Notes under the pieces: generated by a model
What the model saw: only the letters and a program-made list of their open reading frames with translations
The model's database searches: none
Told to the model about the DNA's origin: nothing
Part shown: piece after piece, positions 63,390-64,000 of the stretch
How positions within the stretch are numbered: the first letter of the stretch is position 1
Layout: each line of letters begins with the position of its first letter
Made by a program: the position numbers and the translations under genes
Source of the DNA: Photobacterium malacitanum
GTDB taxonomy: Bacteria > Pseudomonadota > Gammaproteobacteria > Enterobacterales > Vibrionaceae
NCBI RefSeq assembly: GCF_900185615.1
Contig: NZ_FYAK01000001.1
Location: forward strand, 62,001 to 126,000
Reading direction: 5' to 3'
DNA length: 64,000 nt

Positions 63390-64000
63390 TTGCAAGATTT
63401 TATTTATAGTGATCAACTTTGTTTTCGAAATATAAATATTAATGTTCCGGTTAATTATGAACAAATAACTGACGGTTCATTGACGATCTATGCACGAGAA
63501 GTCGTTCATAAATTAAACCGTGATAAAAATTTACCTTGGTTAGTATATTTGCAAGGCGGTCCAGGCTTTGCTGCACCACGACCAGATGCCAATAGTGGCT
63601 GGTTAAAAACAGCATTAAAATATTATCGTGTACTTTTACTTGATCAACGTGGTACTGGTGCTAGCAGTGCTATTACTCACCAAACGTTAGCGGCAAAATC
63701 GGCTCAGCAACAAGCTGAATACTTAACCCACTTTCGAGCTGATAATATTGTTCGAGATGCAGAGCAATTACGCCAGCATATGGGGATTAAACAGTGGGCA
63801 TTATTAGGACAAAGTTTCGGCGGCTTTTGCGCATTACATTATTTGTCTTTTTATCCACAAAGCTTATCACGCGTTTTTATTACCGGTGGCATACCATCAA
63901 TAACAGCAACCGCTGATGAAGTATATCAAGCGACTTATAAAAGAGTGGCTGATAAGAATAAAGCATTCTTTAAACGTTTTGCTGGCGCACAGCAACAGTG
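63390..64000 (+). CDS. Alpha/beta hydrolase, proline iminopeptidase-like (partial, cut by window end)
   Basis: The first 203 codons of a peptidase S33-type hydrolase are present. The oxyanion motif is LQGGPGFAAP (HGGPG in most relatives), then LLLDQRGTGASS, and the nucleophile elbow LLGQSFGGFCALHYL. The spacing fits the longer proline iminopeptidase family (about 430 aa), which removes N-terminal proline from peptides. The start is a TTG with GGAG seven bases upstream. The Asp and His of the triad are beyond the window. It is divergent from the NifU-like operon. Confidence 0.75.
   Translation, partial: MQDFIYSDQLCFRNININVPVNYEQITDGSLTIYAREVVHKLNRDKNLPWLVYLQGGPGFAAPRPDANSGWLKTALKYYRVLLLDQRGTGASSAITHQTLAAKSAQQQAEYLTHFRADNIVRDAEQLRQHMGIKQWALLGQSFGGFCALHYLSFYPQSLSRVFITGGIPSITATADEVYQATYKRVADKNKAFFKRFAGAQQQ

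Overview
The window reads as a chromosome segment of a marine gammaproteobacterium of the Vibrionaceae, most likely Photobacterium. The lineage call is an inference from gene content. It rests on a Vibrio-type heme locus (tonB1-exbB1-exbD1-hutBCD divergent from hutWXZ), tfoX, a volA-fadL pair, panP, and a torCAD operon divergent from torR. Base composition is moderately AT-rich. I saw no rRNA, tRNA or CRISPR array.

Layout, left to right. 0-7.4 kb: an HcaT-like MFS transporter, a stand-alone MinE-like protein, the arginine importer artPIQM, and the divergent punC/punR pair. 7.4-14.4 kb: a ynjA-(TVP38/oxidoreductase fusion)-ynjB-ynjC-ynjD-ynjF operon of unknown substrate. 14.9-16.9 kb: tfoX and purR. 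17.2-25 kb: heme uptake and use, around a shared Fur-box-like control region. 25-26.3 kb: two small envelope proteins of unknown function. 26.6-30.1 kb: hypBCDEA. 38.8-44.7 kb, opposite strand: the membrane-bound [NiFe] hydrogenase operon (small subunit, large subunit, cytochrome b, protease, HypF-related factor) with an FNR-type site upstream. 45.1-50.6 kb: TMAO respiration (torD, torA, torC, torR). 51-60.7 kb: panP, a DUF2860 outer-membrane protein, a 30-residue membrane peptide, a YjjU-like patatin, volA-fadL, and ppaC. 61-62.8 kb: a NifU-like scaffold and a GGGtGRT protein. The right edge holds a truncated proline-iminopeptidase-like hydrolase.

The hyp and hydrogenase operons converge on an accessory block (about 30.2-38.7 kb) that is unrelated to hydrogen metabolism. 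It holds an isochorismatase/pirin/LysR cassette bracketed by 69-bp direct repeats, and a second decayed copy of the hypA 3' end. Next come a strongly AT-rich, translationally coupled three-gene operon (DUF262 protein, DUF3696-type AAA ATPase, unknown protein) and a solitary DNA cytosine-C5 methyltransferase facing it. The three-gene operon, possibly with the methyltransferase, is the best candidate here for an undescribed (probably anti-phage) system. Other leads are the orphan MinE-like gene, an array of TorR-box-like repeats with no gene downstream, and a structured leader upstream of the NifU-like/GGGtGRT operon.

The window suits an anaerobically versatile marine bacterium: hydrogenase and cytochrome b feed the quinone pool, TorC/TorA reduce TMAO, and the hut/ton genes supply heme iron.
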